From Adineta vaga (Eukaryota > Rotifera), in the NCBI GenBank assembly GCA_021613535.1, contig CP075495.1, positions 13,082,001 to 13,146,000 of the forward strand: a stretch of 64,000 nt of DNA, read 5' to 3'. Shown piece by piece: positions 42,149 through 56,103 of this stretch. Every line of letters begins with the position of its first letter. The stretch's first letter is position 1. Below the pieces are notes generated by a model. The model ran no database searches and was not told the DNA's origin. It saw only the letters and a program-made list of their open reading frames with translations. The position numbers were made by a program, and so were the translations under genes.

Positions 42149-44149
42149 ATGGCACTTCAACAAGAATATTTTTCCATTCCGCCTATTACACGAGCTTATA
42201 CGACAACTTGTCTTTTAACGACTATAGCAGTCGTAAGTAGAAGATTTGTTACTGTCTTTTCTTCTTTTTTTTATATATAGAAGAAGAAAAATAGGAAATT
42301 TCATATCATTATTCCGCCCTGTTTAATCGCACAACCTGCTCGTCAATTTCTATTCCTATATCAATTACAAAACTCAATTGTTCATGGATAATCGGATAGG
42401 AACGAAAGAGAAAAGGAAACAGTAATTGATCGATGTCGTAATTCATCAGGTGTCGGAGTATGATAAAAAGAAAGAAATGTGTGATATTTTTGCAATTAGA
42501 ACAACTGTCACTTAGATTCAATTGATTTCATAGTACCGTTAGTTCGACTGATCAATCTTAGATTATGTTTTTTATTAAAGTGATTCTTCTATTCAATCTA
42601 GATACTCAATAATCCCTTTAGCTAATTTCTTTTTGTCTTGCCAATTTTCTCTCTCTCTCACTCTTTTAGTTTAAGATGGCAGATGGCTGGTTACTTGCAA
42701 CGTAAGGTTGCCTTGAGCTATTGTCACTTATGTGAAGAGGTAAATAGAGAGAAAGGCCACTTGAACAATCGTCAATAAGTAGTACCGAAGCACATCCTAT
42801 TTATTTGTACTCATCCTTCTCTTTTTTTTTCACTTTATACGGTTGACTTTTTTTTTGTTAGAGGAAACCTATCATAGTGAAGTTGAATTGTCTCAATGTA
42901 TGTTCATAATTAAAACTGCTAATAAAAAAAGGGAAAGTTCGATTATTTGTTCTTTAAACGGAAATTCGTTGAACAAACATTATTGAACGTGCGATATTGA
43001 TGATCTGAATGAGCAGATGCGGATGTACACTGTGCGCCTATTTCATATCTCGGTCGGGTGTTGAAGCGTGGCATCATTTTCGTCGGCAGCAGGAAATATA
43101 AAGTAATAGCATCGTTATGCAGATGAGAGAAATCGAAAGCGATCTAATCAAGCATAAATACGATATCAGGTGTGTAATCAATCCGCCTCTTTGGAAAATA
43201 AAGAGCATGCTTGTCTTTTCTTCTTCATATTAAATCAAAGTTTACGTTGAAAAAAACAATAAAGAATGTGTTTCATCTATCCGAAGAAAAGGAAAAGAAT
43301 GATTGTTATTGTTATTATTGTTTTGTCTAGCAATTAGATTTTGTTACGGCATATCAACTTTATTTTAATCCAGAATTGATTTTCAAAAAATTTCAAGTAA
43401 AAATAAGCATCTCAAATGAAAAATTCAAATAATTTATTTCATTTGTTTTCTCCTCTCAATAGTTATGGAGATTGATAACATGTTTTTGTTTTTATGGTGG
43501 AATGGGATTTAATTTTTTATTTAATCTATTATTCACTTATCGATATTGCCGTCATTTGGAAGAAGGTTCATTTCGTGGACGTGCAGCCGATTTTCTTTTT
43601 ATGTTTTTATTTGGAGGAATATTAATGATAATAATGGCGTTATTTGTTAATATTGTTTTCCTCGGTTCAGCATTAACTATTATGTTAGTTTATGTTTGGA
43701 GTCGACGGAATCCTTACGTAAGGTTAGTTTAAATAAACGATTTCTTTCTAATAGAATTATTGAACAAACATTTCAATTTGTTTAGAATGAATTTTTTTGG
43801 TTTACTTAATTTTCAAGCCCCATATTTACCATGGGTACTTTTTGCTTTTTCACTTCTACTTGGAAATGCAGTTATTGTCGATATTATGGGTATTATCGTT
43901 GGTCATACCTATTATTTTCTTGAAGATGTATTTCCACGTCAACAAGGTGGCTTTCGTATTTTAAAAACACCTCGATTTCTGTATGTACAATTTCAATAAT
44001 GATTGGTTCCTTTTTTTCATATTGATTGTCTTTTTAGGCATTGGTTATTTGATGAAACATCTCGTCGTGGAGATGAAAATGAAGCACGTCCTAATGTTGA
44101 AAACAATGCACCATTTGGTGCTGGTGCTGGTGGTTTTCAGTGGCAGTGA
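42149..44149 (+). CDS. DERL2: Derlin-2/3-type ERAD rhomboid pseudoprotease
   Basis: Derlins form the ER membrane channel through which misfolded proteins leave for degradation with p97/VCP. The first exon (42149-42232) encodes [20 protein letters not shown] plus CLLTTIAV. The next exon begins at 43331 with [20 protein letters not shown], so intron 1 is 1098 bp. Further signatures are [60 protein letters not shown] and [20 protein letters not shown], all diagnostic for Derlin-2/3, including the WSR motif. As expected, the rhomboid catalytic Ser/His are missing. The tail is short and ends AGAGGFQWQ without a clear SHP motif. Confidence 0.95.
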
Positions 44150-47100
44150 TCAAATTTCTTGTTGAAATGTGTTTCTTTTTTTTGTCTTCTTCTGTCTTAT
44201 TTATTACAAGATGTCTTGTATATCTTTTATCAAGACAAAGAATATACATATATATATATATATATCTGATATGGCATATGTCTTATCTGGAGGAAAGAAG
44301 GAAAGAAAAACGAATTTAAAATGTTAATTGCAAATTTTCAAGCGAACATGTGGGCATTGTTACAATTAGTATCTTCTACATTCAATTTCAATTTTCTTCG
44401 ATAAGTTTGCATGTTCTTGCACCTCCTTCTCTCGTCGTTCATTCGTGAATAATTAAGTTTTGAACAAGATAGAATTGAATGAACGGTGACAATTTGATAG
44501 GCAATGAGCGTGTGTTGATAAGTCAACTCTTATCAGAAAAAGACATAGATATAAATGAGTTTGCTGTTGAACCCAATTATCAAGAGACACACGTAGATAG
44601 AAAGATATATATAGAACGACACCTCAATCAGGCCATTATCCCATCACGGGATGAGCACACGCGTCTGGAGATTCTAATTTTAATTGCTCTTGTATTCTAA
44701 TTGGGAGCATGAGATTCACCACAGACACACACACACACACACACTTTGTCAACAATGAGCAGAAGAAGACTTCTATTTGACAGTAATATAAATATTTGAA
44801 ATGATCAATCAATATGATTTTCTTCCATTTCGTTCCTTTTTTTTTTATTAAAATCCGGTATTTTCACATCAATATGTGACTGCTGTTTTCTCTTCCGGAT
44901 GTGTCAATTATATTGACACGTGAACAACATATCTTCAATCTTCTAATCCTGTAAATGATGCGTCTTTTCGTGTTGAGGAAACAGGAAGAGTTCAAGTGCG
45001 CGCAATTTTATCAAGAAAATAAGGTATAGAATAATAGAAAACACAGCAGTTTATTTTCAAATCGAGACAAAGAATATATGCCGCTCATAAACGGAAATGA
45101 ATTACTGATCGATTTATCTCGGTGACCGAGTTTCGATTTTCTTTTAAGGCATAAAACAACAACAAATTAGACAACAGGTGGGTCTAGGGTTGTACCCCCC
45201 TTCTTGTTCGTTATCCAATTAGTACAGCATCGAGTGACTGTATGTATTTAACTAGATATTGTACGCCATACGACAACAAGTAGTAGTAATAGTAGTTGTT
45301 GTTTGCAACTCCGCCTCTCTTCTCTCTTGCTCTTGTTCTATCAGAGATAGACACTCACCCTGATGTCTACGTAGACGAATACAATCAATAGTTTAATTGA
45401 AAAGAACGTTTCCCAATAGGAAAAAAGAAAACTCCTGTGGTGATTGTTGGGAGAAAAAAAGAAGAAAAAAAAACTCTAATTCTATCCTTACTGATGTCTT
45501 CAAAAACAACGAAGAAGATAAAAATGTAATAATGAATCTTCACGATGTCATTCTTTTCTTTCATTCTGTATTTCTTGCTCTTGTTCTTCTCCTTCTTCTT
45601 CTTCTTCTTGTGTTACTGAAATCATGCATCATTGATCGTCTAGAACGAATATAAACACATCTATTGTTCACAAAGATTCAAGAGGAAAGCTTGCTACATT
45701 GTGAACGACTACAAGTAGAATCTCTGTATACATGTGTGTCACGCTCTCAACACCATTATCGTTAATTGTAATCCAATCGTCTTGTCTTCCTTTTGCTATT
45801 CGTCATCAAAACGACAATGAGGTGTTCTGTCTAACTCTATACACATACAGATCTATTATCTTAACAATAAATCGTACAAAAGCAGATTCATATTGAAGAT
45901 GTGTTGCTATGATAGTACAAATTGCAATTATATCTCTAGTAATGGCATTCATAGTTTTCTGATCTTCACCGATCACGTAGACAATATCAAAACTATAATC
46001 AAACGTTTTTTTCTCTTTTGATTTACATTGGAATTTTCAAATAAAAAAAAACCTTCGCAATATATCGAAATAAAAGTGAGTGAGACAAGAAGAGGAATAA
46101 GAAGAAGAAGAAGAAGTTCTAACAAGCTGTTGCACACACCTATCGAACATGAAGCAAAAAAGGGGACACAAATAGAAGTACAACAGGTTGCAATGATGAT
46201 GACGCCGTGTAACACAAGGTAAGTGAAGGTTCTCTCCTTCTCTCTTTCTTCTATACCATCGATTTACGTTTTCTTCTTTTTTTTCTTATAAAGACAAGAA
46301 GGTCAAATACATAGTATGTTCGTATGTTAGTTATCAATGTATATATTATATACGTATATATATATTTATATATAAACGTTCACTTTATAGAACCGATTTG
46401 ATTGTATATATAAATATTTGTATGTATATATACCTTGCAGGAGATATCGTCGTTGTTCAACTTTCGCCTCTCCCTCATCAACAAAATTCAATGCTTGAGA
46501 CCGTCAACACCTGTATGACAAGTGTGTATATATGCATGCTCCCGTCGATTATCTACAAATTTTCTTCTCTCACTCTTTTCGATGCCTGACTGCTTGATAA
46601 TGTTTGCGTTCCACCGCGATGCTCCTGGCGAGTAAAGAAGGTATACACACATACACGCATATATACACATACATATATACACTTCCATTATCATTCGTAT
46701 GTGAAAGAAAAGAAGAGGTACGTTTGTTTATCTCTTCTCTTTCTGCAAATGGCAGCACCACCGGTATATTCTTCTTCGTCTTCGTCTTCTATCTATCTTG
46801 GGATGCCCTGTACGTATACATCTATATGCATCTGCCATCTCATCATCTTTCAATTATAAAGTAAACGAAATACTAGATGACTTCTCTCTTTAAGAAAAAT
46901 AAATATAGCAAAGAAGAAAATGGGACAGACGATGATTGTTGTATCCCTAGACTTAGGAGAAAAAGGTATGAGTGATGTAATGAAAGAAGGAGAAGAAAAA
47001 GAATAATAATAATAATATTTCTTCTTCTTCTTCCAAAGCGGCACCAGGTGTTGAAAAGAAGAGACAGAGAGAAAATGAGAGAAAGAAGAAAACGGTACTA

Positions 47101-50100
47101 TCGAATAAATACTAGAAAGAACAGGAAGAAGACGAACGACTAAACCGGTAGAACATATTTTGTACTCATCAAGTTGTAATAGGAAAAAAAATAGAAAGAA
47201 GAGTCATACCCACGTCGCACACACGCATAAATAGGCAGTAGTAACATACATATACACGATTTCTGTGCCGCCTCTTCTTCTCCTTCTTCTTCTTCTTCAT
47301 ACCCTGCAGTACATACTTTTCATGTTAGATACGGTGTTAGTTGTCTGTGCTGGAGCACACATGTGCAATGTGCGACAAAATATATCTCGAAAAATCTTAT
47401 TTAACGTGTGCTTTTCCTTCATTTTCTTTTTCTCTAAGCTCGATTATACACGTAATGAGGTTACCCGTCAAAAATAAGATATAAAATGTGCAGAGAAGAG
47501 GTGACGATAATCAGGCACGTGTATGCATAGAAGAGAAAAAGACTATAGCTGATAAGAGGTGTGTATGTGAAGTACAGAGAGAAAGAGAGAGAGAAAGAGA
47601 AAGAGAAAAAGATATCGTGGAAGAACATGACTATTTCTTCGTTTCGCGTGTCTTTTTCTTTTTCATAGTGCTGCTTCATGCGCACCTATGAGAGGTGAGC
47701 AGAACAGAATGAAAACGTTCGATGATTGGTGCGAGAGTAATGTGTATATGTTTATGTTTTTCTTCTAAGGTTTTTTTCTTCCCTCTCTCTCCCTCTTCTC
47801 TCACGTCTCATTGTAATGTACCACTCCTACGTAGCACACGTTTCATTTCAGTAGCATCATCATCAGAACAGGGCAAGATACACATACATATATACATATC
47901 AGCAGCTTCTCTCGTGTGTGCCGAAGGTAGAATATCATCCTTCTGCTATTCGTTTGCAACGCGGTATACCCATCATCATCATCATCATCATCGTCGAAGA
48001 AGAAGAACGGTAAAGAGAGAAAGAATATAGATAGCAAACAAAACGCGTTCGTAGCATAGCATTGCTTGTTATTGCTGACATTCTACGATTCTTTTTTTTT
48101 CACGGTGTGTCTATCTCTCTATCTATCTGTCTGTCTGTCTGTTTTCCCTGACTGTATTTCGATATATAAGACAACACTAAAAATGAACTGACAGGTATGT
48201 ATAGTTTATATGTATTCAATTTTAGTAAAAAAAACCCAGTTATTTAGTTAGTAAATTGTGTTTTTTCTTCAGTTTTTGTTATGAAAGAAAAAGACGTTGT
48301 TGGTATTTCAACTACGAAAATAATGAATCAGATAGACATATTTTCTAGTCAAATCGTTTGTTTATGAGTGTAGAAAATTTTCAAATTTTCAACTGAAATC
48401 TAATCGAATTACTTTTAGAAAAAAAGAAACATTAAATATTGATTTTCTTATCAGTAATAGTTCTTTTTCCTACAATCATTTTAGCTTACGAGATTACAAA
48501 TAAGTTTTCTTTTCTTATATGCGTATACCATTCCAATGGAATTAGCAAATTTTTCTTGACATTTTTTCTCCGATGATGTGTTATGTGTGTGTGTGCGTCT
48601 TAGTCTACTCTCGTTTTCCGATGCATCATCGTTCGTCTATTCCCGTTGAACTACGGAAATGAGAGTGTGTGCCGATGTGTGCAAGCACCGACAGACAACG
48701 AGCTAAAGAGAAGAAGATTGTTGCCGTTTTTCTTTTTCCTTTTTTTTACATATTCGAGACTTTTCGTCGGTATGTAGAGAAAAAAGAGTGAAGACAAGCA
48801 ATGAATGCATACGTCGATTAGCAATGCTAATATGTGTCAACCAAGCACAGACTTTGTATGTGATTGAAAACCTTTAGATAACGCAATGCACGCATCTTCT
48901 TTCTCTCTCATCTTGTCTTCCGTATTTTATATATACATCTATCTAGATATATATATATATGTATATGTATGTGAAGACGAGAAGACGAGCTTGCTCGAAT
49001 TACGGAAAAAATGAATGCAATGAGATTTGTTGGATGGGACGTGCTGTTGACCTGATTCGGTATATACACATTTTTTCTCTCGCATTTTTTTCTGTCGAAC
49101 GCGAATAGAGTTTCTCTCTGTCTCTCCTTTTTTTCTCTCCTGACTGGTGACAGTATTTCCTTGTCGTCCTCGTTCCAATTATCGAAATGGACCAACCAGT
49201 CTCCTCTCACCTCTCTTTTTTTTCTTCTCGCGCGTTCACCGAGAGCTTTGTCTTTTCTCGTCTCGGTCGCTTCTTCTTCTTTTCCTTTGGCTTTTTTTTT
49301 TATAGTAGACTCTCCTATGCACCAATCCTTCCTTTCGAGTTTTTTTTCTTCGTTGTCTCTTTTCTCGATGTCACCCCACCTCGCAACAAAAAAAAACTGG
49401 GGCGAGCGCAAACGCGGTGATGAACGCCCTAAGCGAACCCGTGAATAGAGAAACTGAAGAGTAACACACATACATACAAAGAAAAAAAAAGAAAAAGAAG
49501 AAGAAGAAGAAGGAAAAATCGAGAGAAAGAGAATTCATTTTTTTCCATTTGTATGTCCGGTAGTGTTCGATGCTTATCATTGGAGACGAATGAGGTAGAC
49601 TTTTTTTTCATTTGCTCTTAAGGTAAGAGAAAAAATGTCACATGAACGAATCACCTTTTTTTCTCTCTTTTCTCTTTTCTCTTTTTTTTTCTCTACAGGT
49701 GAGAGCCAATACAAAATATATCTAAATTTTTCTATAAATACATGTTGCATTTGCTTCTTTTCTATCTCAGTTGGACGGAAGCAGAGTCAGTCGTCTGTTT
49801 ATGTAAATCAGTGTTCGGTCGGTGGTCGTGTAATGACGTTAGTTTGTAAAAATAATACGTCTTCTACGCGCGAGCGCGCGTTCGCATTCGCATCTTTCTA
49901 TCTCTCTTCTCTCTCTCTCTCCCTCTCCCTCTCTATCTCGCGCACAACACATCATGTCCGTAGATCGATTAGGCAAGAGAGTACTACTATTACTGCTGTT
50001 GCTCTTCCTCGACTAAAGTAGCAAATTTGATTTAGTCGTATGTGCTATGCTCTTCTCTTTCTCTTCGATGCCGTTCACACTAATATCATCATGTTTTTGA

Positions 50101-50335
50101 ACACCGCATGTCACTGTCTATGTTGATTTTGATAAATCGAAAAAACATTTTTTTTTCTTCACAGTTTTATGTGAAATAAATGTATGAAAAAAAGATCAAA
50201 TTACATTGAAAACAGGTGGATAATAACAATAAGACCTCCTGATGTTTTATTTTTATTTTTCTAGATTGAACAAAATAAAAGATACATTATATACATATAT
50301 ATACAAATATATATATCTATGTTTATTTAATTCAA
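44150..50335. promoter_or_regulatory. 6.2-kb gene desert upstream of the ZEB homologue
   Basis: This is the longest non-coding stretch in an otherwise dense window. It contains many simple repeats: (TA)n at 44248-44265, (CA)n at 44725-44744, (GAA)n near 46098, (AGAG)n at 47577-47607, (CAT)n at 47971-47993, (CTGT)n near 48126-48142, and CT-rich strand-asymmetric tracts (49110-49420, 49895-49938). Many overlapping ORFs exist but all are low-complexity. No RNA gene was identified. It probably holds cis-regulatory DNA and untranslated first exons of the downstream developmental regulator. Confidence 0.5.
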
Positions 50336-53300
50336 ATGCAATTGCCGATGATCGGTACGATGGAAATAGATCATGGTAAAGATTTTTTTTTAAAAAGAAA
50401 AAAAAACAACAACTTCCATTTTAAATATTCTTTTTATTTTAGTTTATGAAAATGGAAATCATTCAACTTATCATCAGAATGATGATGACGAATGTGATAG
50501 TAGTTCACAAGCAAGAAAAATTTCACTTGATGAAGATATTTTACCACGAACAACAATGACAGTTGATGAAGATGATGATGAACCTGGTATGAACAAAGAA
50601 GAGAAGAGAAAAAAAAGAAATAATGAGTACTAGATGAACAGAAGGTTCATCCATTTGATCACTAGTATATCCCATGAGCATTTTCCTCTTATTGACTGTT
50701 GATCTATGACGACAAAAGATGAGACAAAAATGCCGATACAAAGGCAAGTACTGACCCCCATTGTGAAAGAGAGAACGACCATCCTCTTTTGATAGACATA
50801 CCGCATAAAGACAAAGGACAAAAAAAAAGCGAGACCTAACTAGATCATCGATCATCAAATGAGACCATGTGCCATGAGAAAGTCTACTCATCCCACCCAC
50901 TGTGAACAACGACTGTAGTGGAATTTCTTGATCAGATGAATAAAAATCATAGACAGATGGATGATAAGTTTTAACTATTGAAACTTACAACATCAAAAAG
51001 AAAAGAAGAGACAGCACACGTTTAATTTTGATTTTTTTTCGTTTATTTCTTAGAAACTAATTCGTCCAATCAACAACAATCATTTAAATGTCCCTATTGT
51101 ACAGATGAATTTCTTCAAATAACCCATTTACATTTACATACAACTCAATGTCATCCTGAACAAACAGAAAATCTTAGCAGTTGTCTTCATTGTAATGCAG
51201 TTTTTACTAACAAAGTATGTTTTAGAAAATTATTCAAGTGCAAGATAAAAGCTCAATTTTTTTTCCTTCTCAGGATGACTTACATCAACATGAATTAAAT
51301 CATAACGCTAGTCAAGTCGCTTGTCATTTATGTAATAAAATTTTTGCTAATATTTATCGTCTTCAACGTCACATGTTAAGTCATGAAGTTGACCCTCAAA
51401 CACGAAAATTTAAATGTTCTCATTGTTCAAAAGCATTTAAATTTAAACATCATTTAAAAGTAAGCTTTTTTTGCTCAACTATTGAATTTAATCTTTTTTT
51501 CTCTCTTTCATTTAGGAACATGTCCGTATTCATACGGGTGAAAAACCATTTGTCTGTGCTAATTGTGGTAAACGTTTTTCACATTCGGGTTCTTATTCAT
51601 CACATATGACATCGAAAAAATGTTATGCATATCCACAATCAACACTGAATAATAATTTACATTCAGCACCAACACAAGTACCACAATCAACAAACTCATC
51701 TGTAGCTGCTTTACTTGCAACACGTTCAATGTTAAATTTTGGTCCTTTTGCCTTGGCTGCTTTAGCTGCTGCAGCTGCTCAACAACAACAGCAGCAACAA
51801 CAACAACAACGTAAAGATTCTTATTCATCAACACCAAAATCTCATTCCCGTAGTCCATCACCTTCAGCGTGGCCATCAATACCATTAACAACACCGCCAT
51901 CATCATCGTCATCAGATCGAAATAATAATGTTAATCATGAAATTGAAGCTGGAGAAATTCCAGCAATAACTTCACCTGTCCGAAAACGTAAACGTCGAAA
52001 TCTAGTAACAAATGATCAAGATGCATCGTCCTTATTATTATCATCATCATCGTCATCGGCGCCAACGGATTTACTTGATAAACAACAATTGAATATGTTA
52101 CGTGCACATTATGCTTTAAATCCATATCCAAATTCCAATGAATTACATGAAATATCCAAACGTGTTGGTCTTAGTGAACAACATGTTCAACATTGGTTTC
52201 ATGTTTTACGAACAAGTTATGCTGCTGTTAATAATATCAAATCATCTGCTAATACATTCATTCCATCACCAACAACTAGTACTAATCAAAATAATAATAC
52301 AAATGCAACACAACCATTTCTACCTCTTGCTTATTATCATTTACGTGCTTCATTAATGGCTGCTGCAACAAATAATTCATCAATACCTCCCCCACCAGCA
52401 CTACCATTTACGTCAATGAATTCTACATCATCAAAAGAACAAACTGAACCATTAGATTTAACAGTAAAGAAATCTCATCATAAATCCGGTGAAAAACAAC
52501 TCGCTGCTCATTTACATATGACAGCAACAGTTGCATTTAATAATAATACAAATTGGTATGAAAATAAAAATGAATGGATCAAAGTAAATGAAACCAGTCA
52601 ATACTTTTCTTATCTTATTCTAAAAACTTTTATTTTATTTTTACTAGAATGAATCATTTAGTCCAGATAGTACAGCTGATAATTGTTCATCTGAAACTAG
52701 TCTTTTATCGAATGATGAATCATCCTCGTTATGTGGTCAATTAATGGATAGTGATTTAACGCGAAAAAGAAAATCCTGGAAAAATCATATTCAAGGTGAA
52801 ATGTATGCATGTGACATGTGCGATAAACGTTTTAGTAAACAAAGTTCATTAGCTCGTCATAAATATGAACATTCAGGTATGAAACAAAACTCATAATTAT
52901 TCTTAACAATCAATAAAAGTATATCTTTTCATATGTATTATTTAGGAGTTCGACCATTTGTATGTGACGTTTGTACAAAAGCATTTAAACATAAACATCA
53001 TCTTGCTGAACATCGTCGTTTACATACAGGTGAAAAACCGTTTCAATGTACAAAATGTTTTAAACGTTTTAGTCATTCTGGTAAGTTGAGAAAGAAGAAA
53101 ACAAGATGATGTGTTCATGATAAGTTTTAATTGTCTCTTTATTTTAAAGGTTCATTCAGTCAACATATGAATCATCGTTATAAATATTGTCGTCCATATC
53201 AAACGGAAGCAGCTGCGGCTGCTGCGGCTGCTGCAGCTGGTCAATTGAATGATAATCCAAATATGATTATGGAAGATGATGAACTCATCGAAGATGAAGA

Positions 53301-53469
53301 TCTTGAAGATAAACAAGCACAACAACATCAACAACAACAAGAAGAACAATTACAAAATGATGGAGGAGAAGAAGAAGAAGAAGAAGAGGAAGAAGAAGAA
53401 ATCGAAGCAAATCATACAGATGATTCTAATCAACAAAATGAAATGATAAATGCTACAATAAATGAGTAA
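50336..53469 (+). CDS. ZEB: ZEB/zfh-1-type zinc-finger and homeodomain transcriptional repressor
   Basis: ZEB proteins bind paired E-boxes through two zinc-finger clusters and repress transcription via CtBP. Eight exons (50336-50375, 50443-50586, 51054-51214, 51274-51459, 51516-52583, 52648-52876, 52946-53080, 53150-53469) give 760 residues. The N-terminal cluster has five fingers, of which the last two are diagnostic: [20 protein letters not shown] and [20 protein letters not shown]. The central homeodomain-like segment is [20 protein letters not shown] with [13 protein letters not shown] CtBP-binding motif PLDLT ([10 protein letters not shown], near 52450) follows. The C-terminal cluster has three fingers ([60 protein letters not shown]) and an acidic tail. 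The intron at 50587-51053 is 467 bp. An upstream exon is possible because no stop precedes the ATG nearby. Confidence 0.94.
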
Positions 53470-54600
53470 TTTATTTGTTTGACACATCAAACACTCCATG
53501 TGCCATATTCCATGAAATATCGAGTTTATTTGTAGCCAGATAGAACCTTTCTTTTTTCAATATACATACATATATACATCTATCTCAAGCCTCCAACAAA
53601 AAATTACCACAAAGAAAAAAAATGAATTTCTTTTTTTAGTCAAATGAACATTTTCGTTTCTCTTTTCTAGTCGTTCTCTATTCTTCCTTGTTGTTGTTCT
53701 TGTTCTTGTTGTTATAATTATTGATGTTCACTATTTATATACAGATATATATATATATATATCAATTGATGTTTTCTTCTTTGTTTTTCCCATCATTTGT
53801 TTGCGTGAGTGTATGTACGTTTTTTCCTCCCTTCTTGTGATTATTTTTCGCCGTTGTGTGTGGTCAGTTGTGTGCGTGTATGTATTGAAAAAAAAACAAA
53901 TAACACTATCAGAGTTCTTCCATACATATATATATATATATATCTGTGTACAGATTTACTTCACTTCTTTTGCTGCTATTGAGTTATTTACTTTTGTCTT
54001 TTTTCTTTCTGAAACGCCCGACAAACGTTCATTGTGATTGGTGTGTTTCTTCGTTTTTTCTCTCTCTTTTTGCTGTTGTCTGATGATGTTTTATGTTTGT
54101 AAGTGCGTGTGTGGTATGTTGTCTTTAAGAGAGACAGAAAAACCTTTTTTTTTGGCAAAATGAAAAATAAAAAAAATAAAAACGGTTACCTGTCCGACCA
54201 CGCACACAGACATATAGATATACATATATAAAATATATACACGTATACACGTATACATAGATGTGGAAAGAAAGAAAAAAAGATGAACATCTGTTCGTAT
54301 TTGGAGATTCACGCATGGTGAGCATGTAATTGACATTGAGAGCTGATGGTTTAACGCGTATATTTATTGATGTGATGATCGAATCAATGGATGAGAGTGC
54401 ATATGTATCGTTACTAATAAACGTATACTAATGCTGTACTACTCATTTTTTTTTCTACTCATTTTATCTCTTTGCTTAGTCTATATGTGCACCTACGAAC
54501 ACGTAAGCAGTCGACCGCATAGTACAGAACATAAAAGTTTATACGATTGATCATTTTCTTTTGTTTATTTTCAAATCGTAAAGAATTTATTTTTCTTATA
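53470..54600. other. Intergenic region with microsatellites between ZEB and the CABIT-like gene
   Basis: 1.13 kb containing (TA)n at 53743-53762 and 53926-53943, TTG/TTC repeats at 53688-53712, and alternating CA/TA near 54190-54260. Short ORFs on both strands are low-complexity. No gene or RNA is recognised. Confidence 0.5.
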
Positions 54601-56103
54601 ATGACGTCATTTCCATTAGAATTAACGTCTTCTCAAAAGGAAAGTCTGGAAAATATTGCTAATGATATAAAACAATTCGATTGGGAAGTTGGTGAATATA
54701 TTTTTCATGATTTTATTGAATATTTTCAACTTCCTCAAATTATACGTGTTAGTCAACCATGGGATACAAATCTTATTAAAAATGATATACTTTATTTACA
54801 ATCCATGTATGATAGACATTTAATTCTATCGAAATCTTTAGTATCAGATGAACGTACATTTGTACTTCCTGATTGGTTTCAAGGTCAATGTCGAGTATTA
54901 TCAACAAATCCAGTATATAAATCTCGTTGGTGGCAATTTACGAATGCAATGGAATTATTACGTTTTGAAATGCCACGTGAACATATTCGTTTACTTCGTG
55001 ATACATCAGCACTATTATTATTACCAACGAATCAAACTATACCTGTTTTATTAAAAGAAAATACTGAAATAACATTGAAACGTATTGAAAAATCGACAAC
55101 AATTACAGATGGAAAAGAAATGTTTGTCTTAGGTGATAAAAATGATCAAGAATTTCTTCTTGATCCAACTATAACTAATGATTCGTTTCATTTTGCAACG
55201 AAAATTCTTGATGATGAATTTGATAAATCTTATCATAAAAATACATCGGAGAATTTATTTACATTACCAGAAATTATTATTCGATATGAATTACCATTAG
55301 ATATTGAAATAGTTACGTTAGCAGATACGATTCCCATTGAAAATTTTCCAACACAATTACGTTTAGAAAAATATTCCATTGCTAAATCAATTATTGCTGT
55401 GTCAATTGGTGATGTTGATCAACCGAGAATATTTGAATTATCTTCTTTAACGCAATTTTCTCTTCAATGTGTTACGTAAGTTTATGTATAAATGGATTTC
55501 AAATCAAATGTTTGTTTTATTTTTATTTTCAGATGTTTAACAACCGGTTTACCACGTGATGCGAATATTGATGGAGCTGTACGAACATTCGATGAAAATG
55601 CTTATCGACAATATGAGGCTGTACGAGAACGACTTGTAAACTTACTTGAAGATGCTTGCATACAATATATGCGTACTCCATTTATTGGTACTCAAGAAGA
55701 AGTTAGTGATCATGTATTAAAATTTTAAAATCTATTTTTATTTTTTATTAAAGGTGGATTGTATTGGAGAAGTTTATGATATTGGAATACAGTTAAAAAA
55801 AGATGAAAAAAATCAAACATATACTGTCATCGGTGATGCTGAAAGTAGTAGTAGTAGTAATGATAATGAAACGAACAATTCTGGACCTTCAATTAATAAA
55901 CATCCCACAAGATTTACAGTTCATTTACCTGTTGATTTCAGTAAATAATTTTCATTCTAGAACTTCTGAAATGAAATCTTCTCATTATTTTAGATAGTCC
56001 ATATAGTAGTGTAATGGAAGTCACTGGTGAAGAAGAGGAAGAGGATCGTGAAGCGCGTTCTGCTACTCCTACTCCTACTGCTGCTGCTACTACTACTGGT
56101 TAA
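54601..56103 (+). CDS. CABIT-domain-like (THEMIS/GAREM-type) protein, tentative
   Basis: Four exons (54601-55475, 55533-55701, 55754-55940, 55994-56103) give 446 residues. The order of elements resembles a CABIT domain: LPQIIRVSQPWD, NDILYLQSMYDRHLILSKSL, FVLPDWFQGQCRVLSTNP, and a later FTLPEIIIRYELPLDIE segment that could start a second half. CABIT proteins such as THEMIS and GAREM are adaptors binding Grb2 in tyrosine-kinase signalling, but the similarity here is by pattern only and no Pro-rich Grb2 motif is evident. The C-terminus is acidic then Ala/Thr-rich (TPTPTAAATTTG). Four well-phased exons make the gene itself secure; the family is uncertain. Confidence 0.6.

Noticed and set aside
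47971-47993. Short-period direct repeats considered as a CRISPR-like array
   Set aside because: They are plain microsatellites without spacers, in a eukaryotic genome.
45397-48037. Multiple 60-100 codon ORFs on both strands in the 44-50 kb desert
   Set aside because: All follow simple repeats (TTC, GAA, TA, CA), lack domains and splice partners.
48908-49471. 187-codon minus-strand ORF
   Set aside because: Extreme Arg/Lys/Glu low complexity arising from CT-rich sequence, with equally long ORFs in other frames; no domain.
51559-52131. Minus-strand ORFs across the ZEB coding exon
   Set aside because: Antisense shadows of the conserved zinc-finger/homeodomain exon caused by biased codons.
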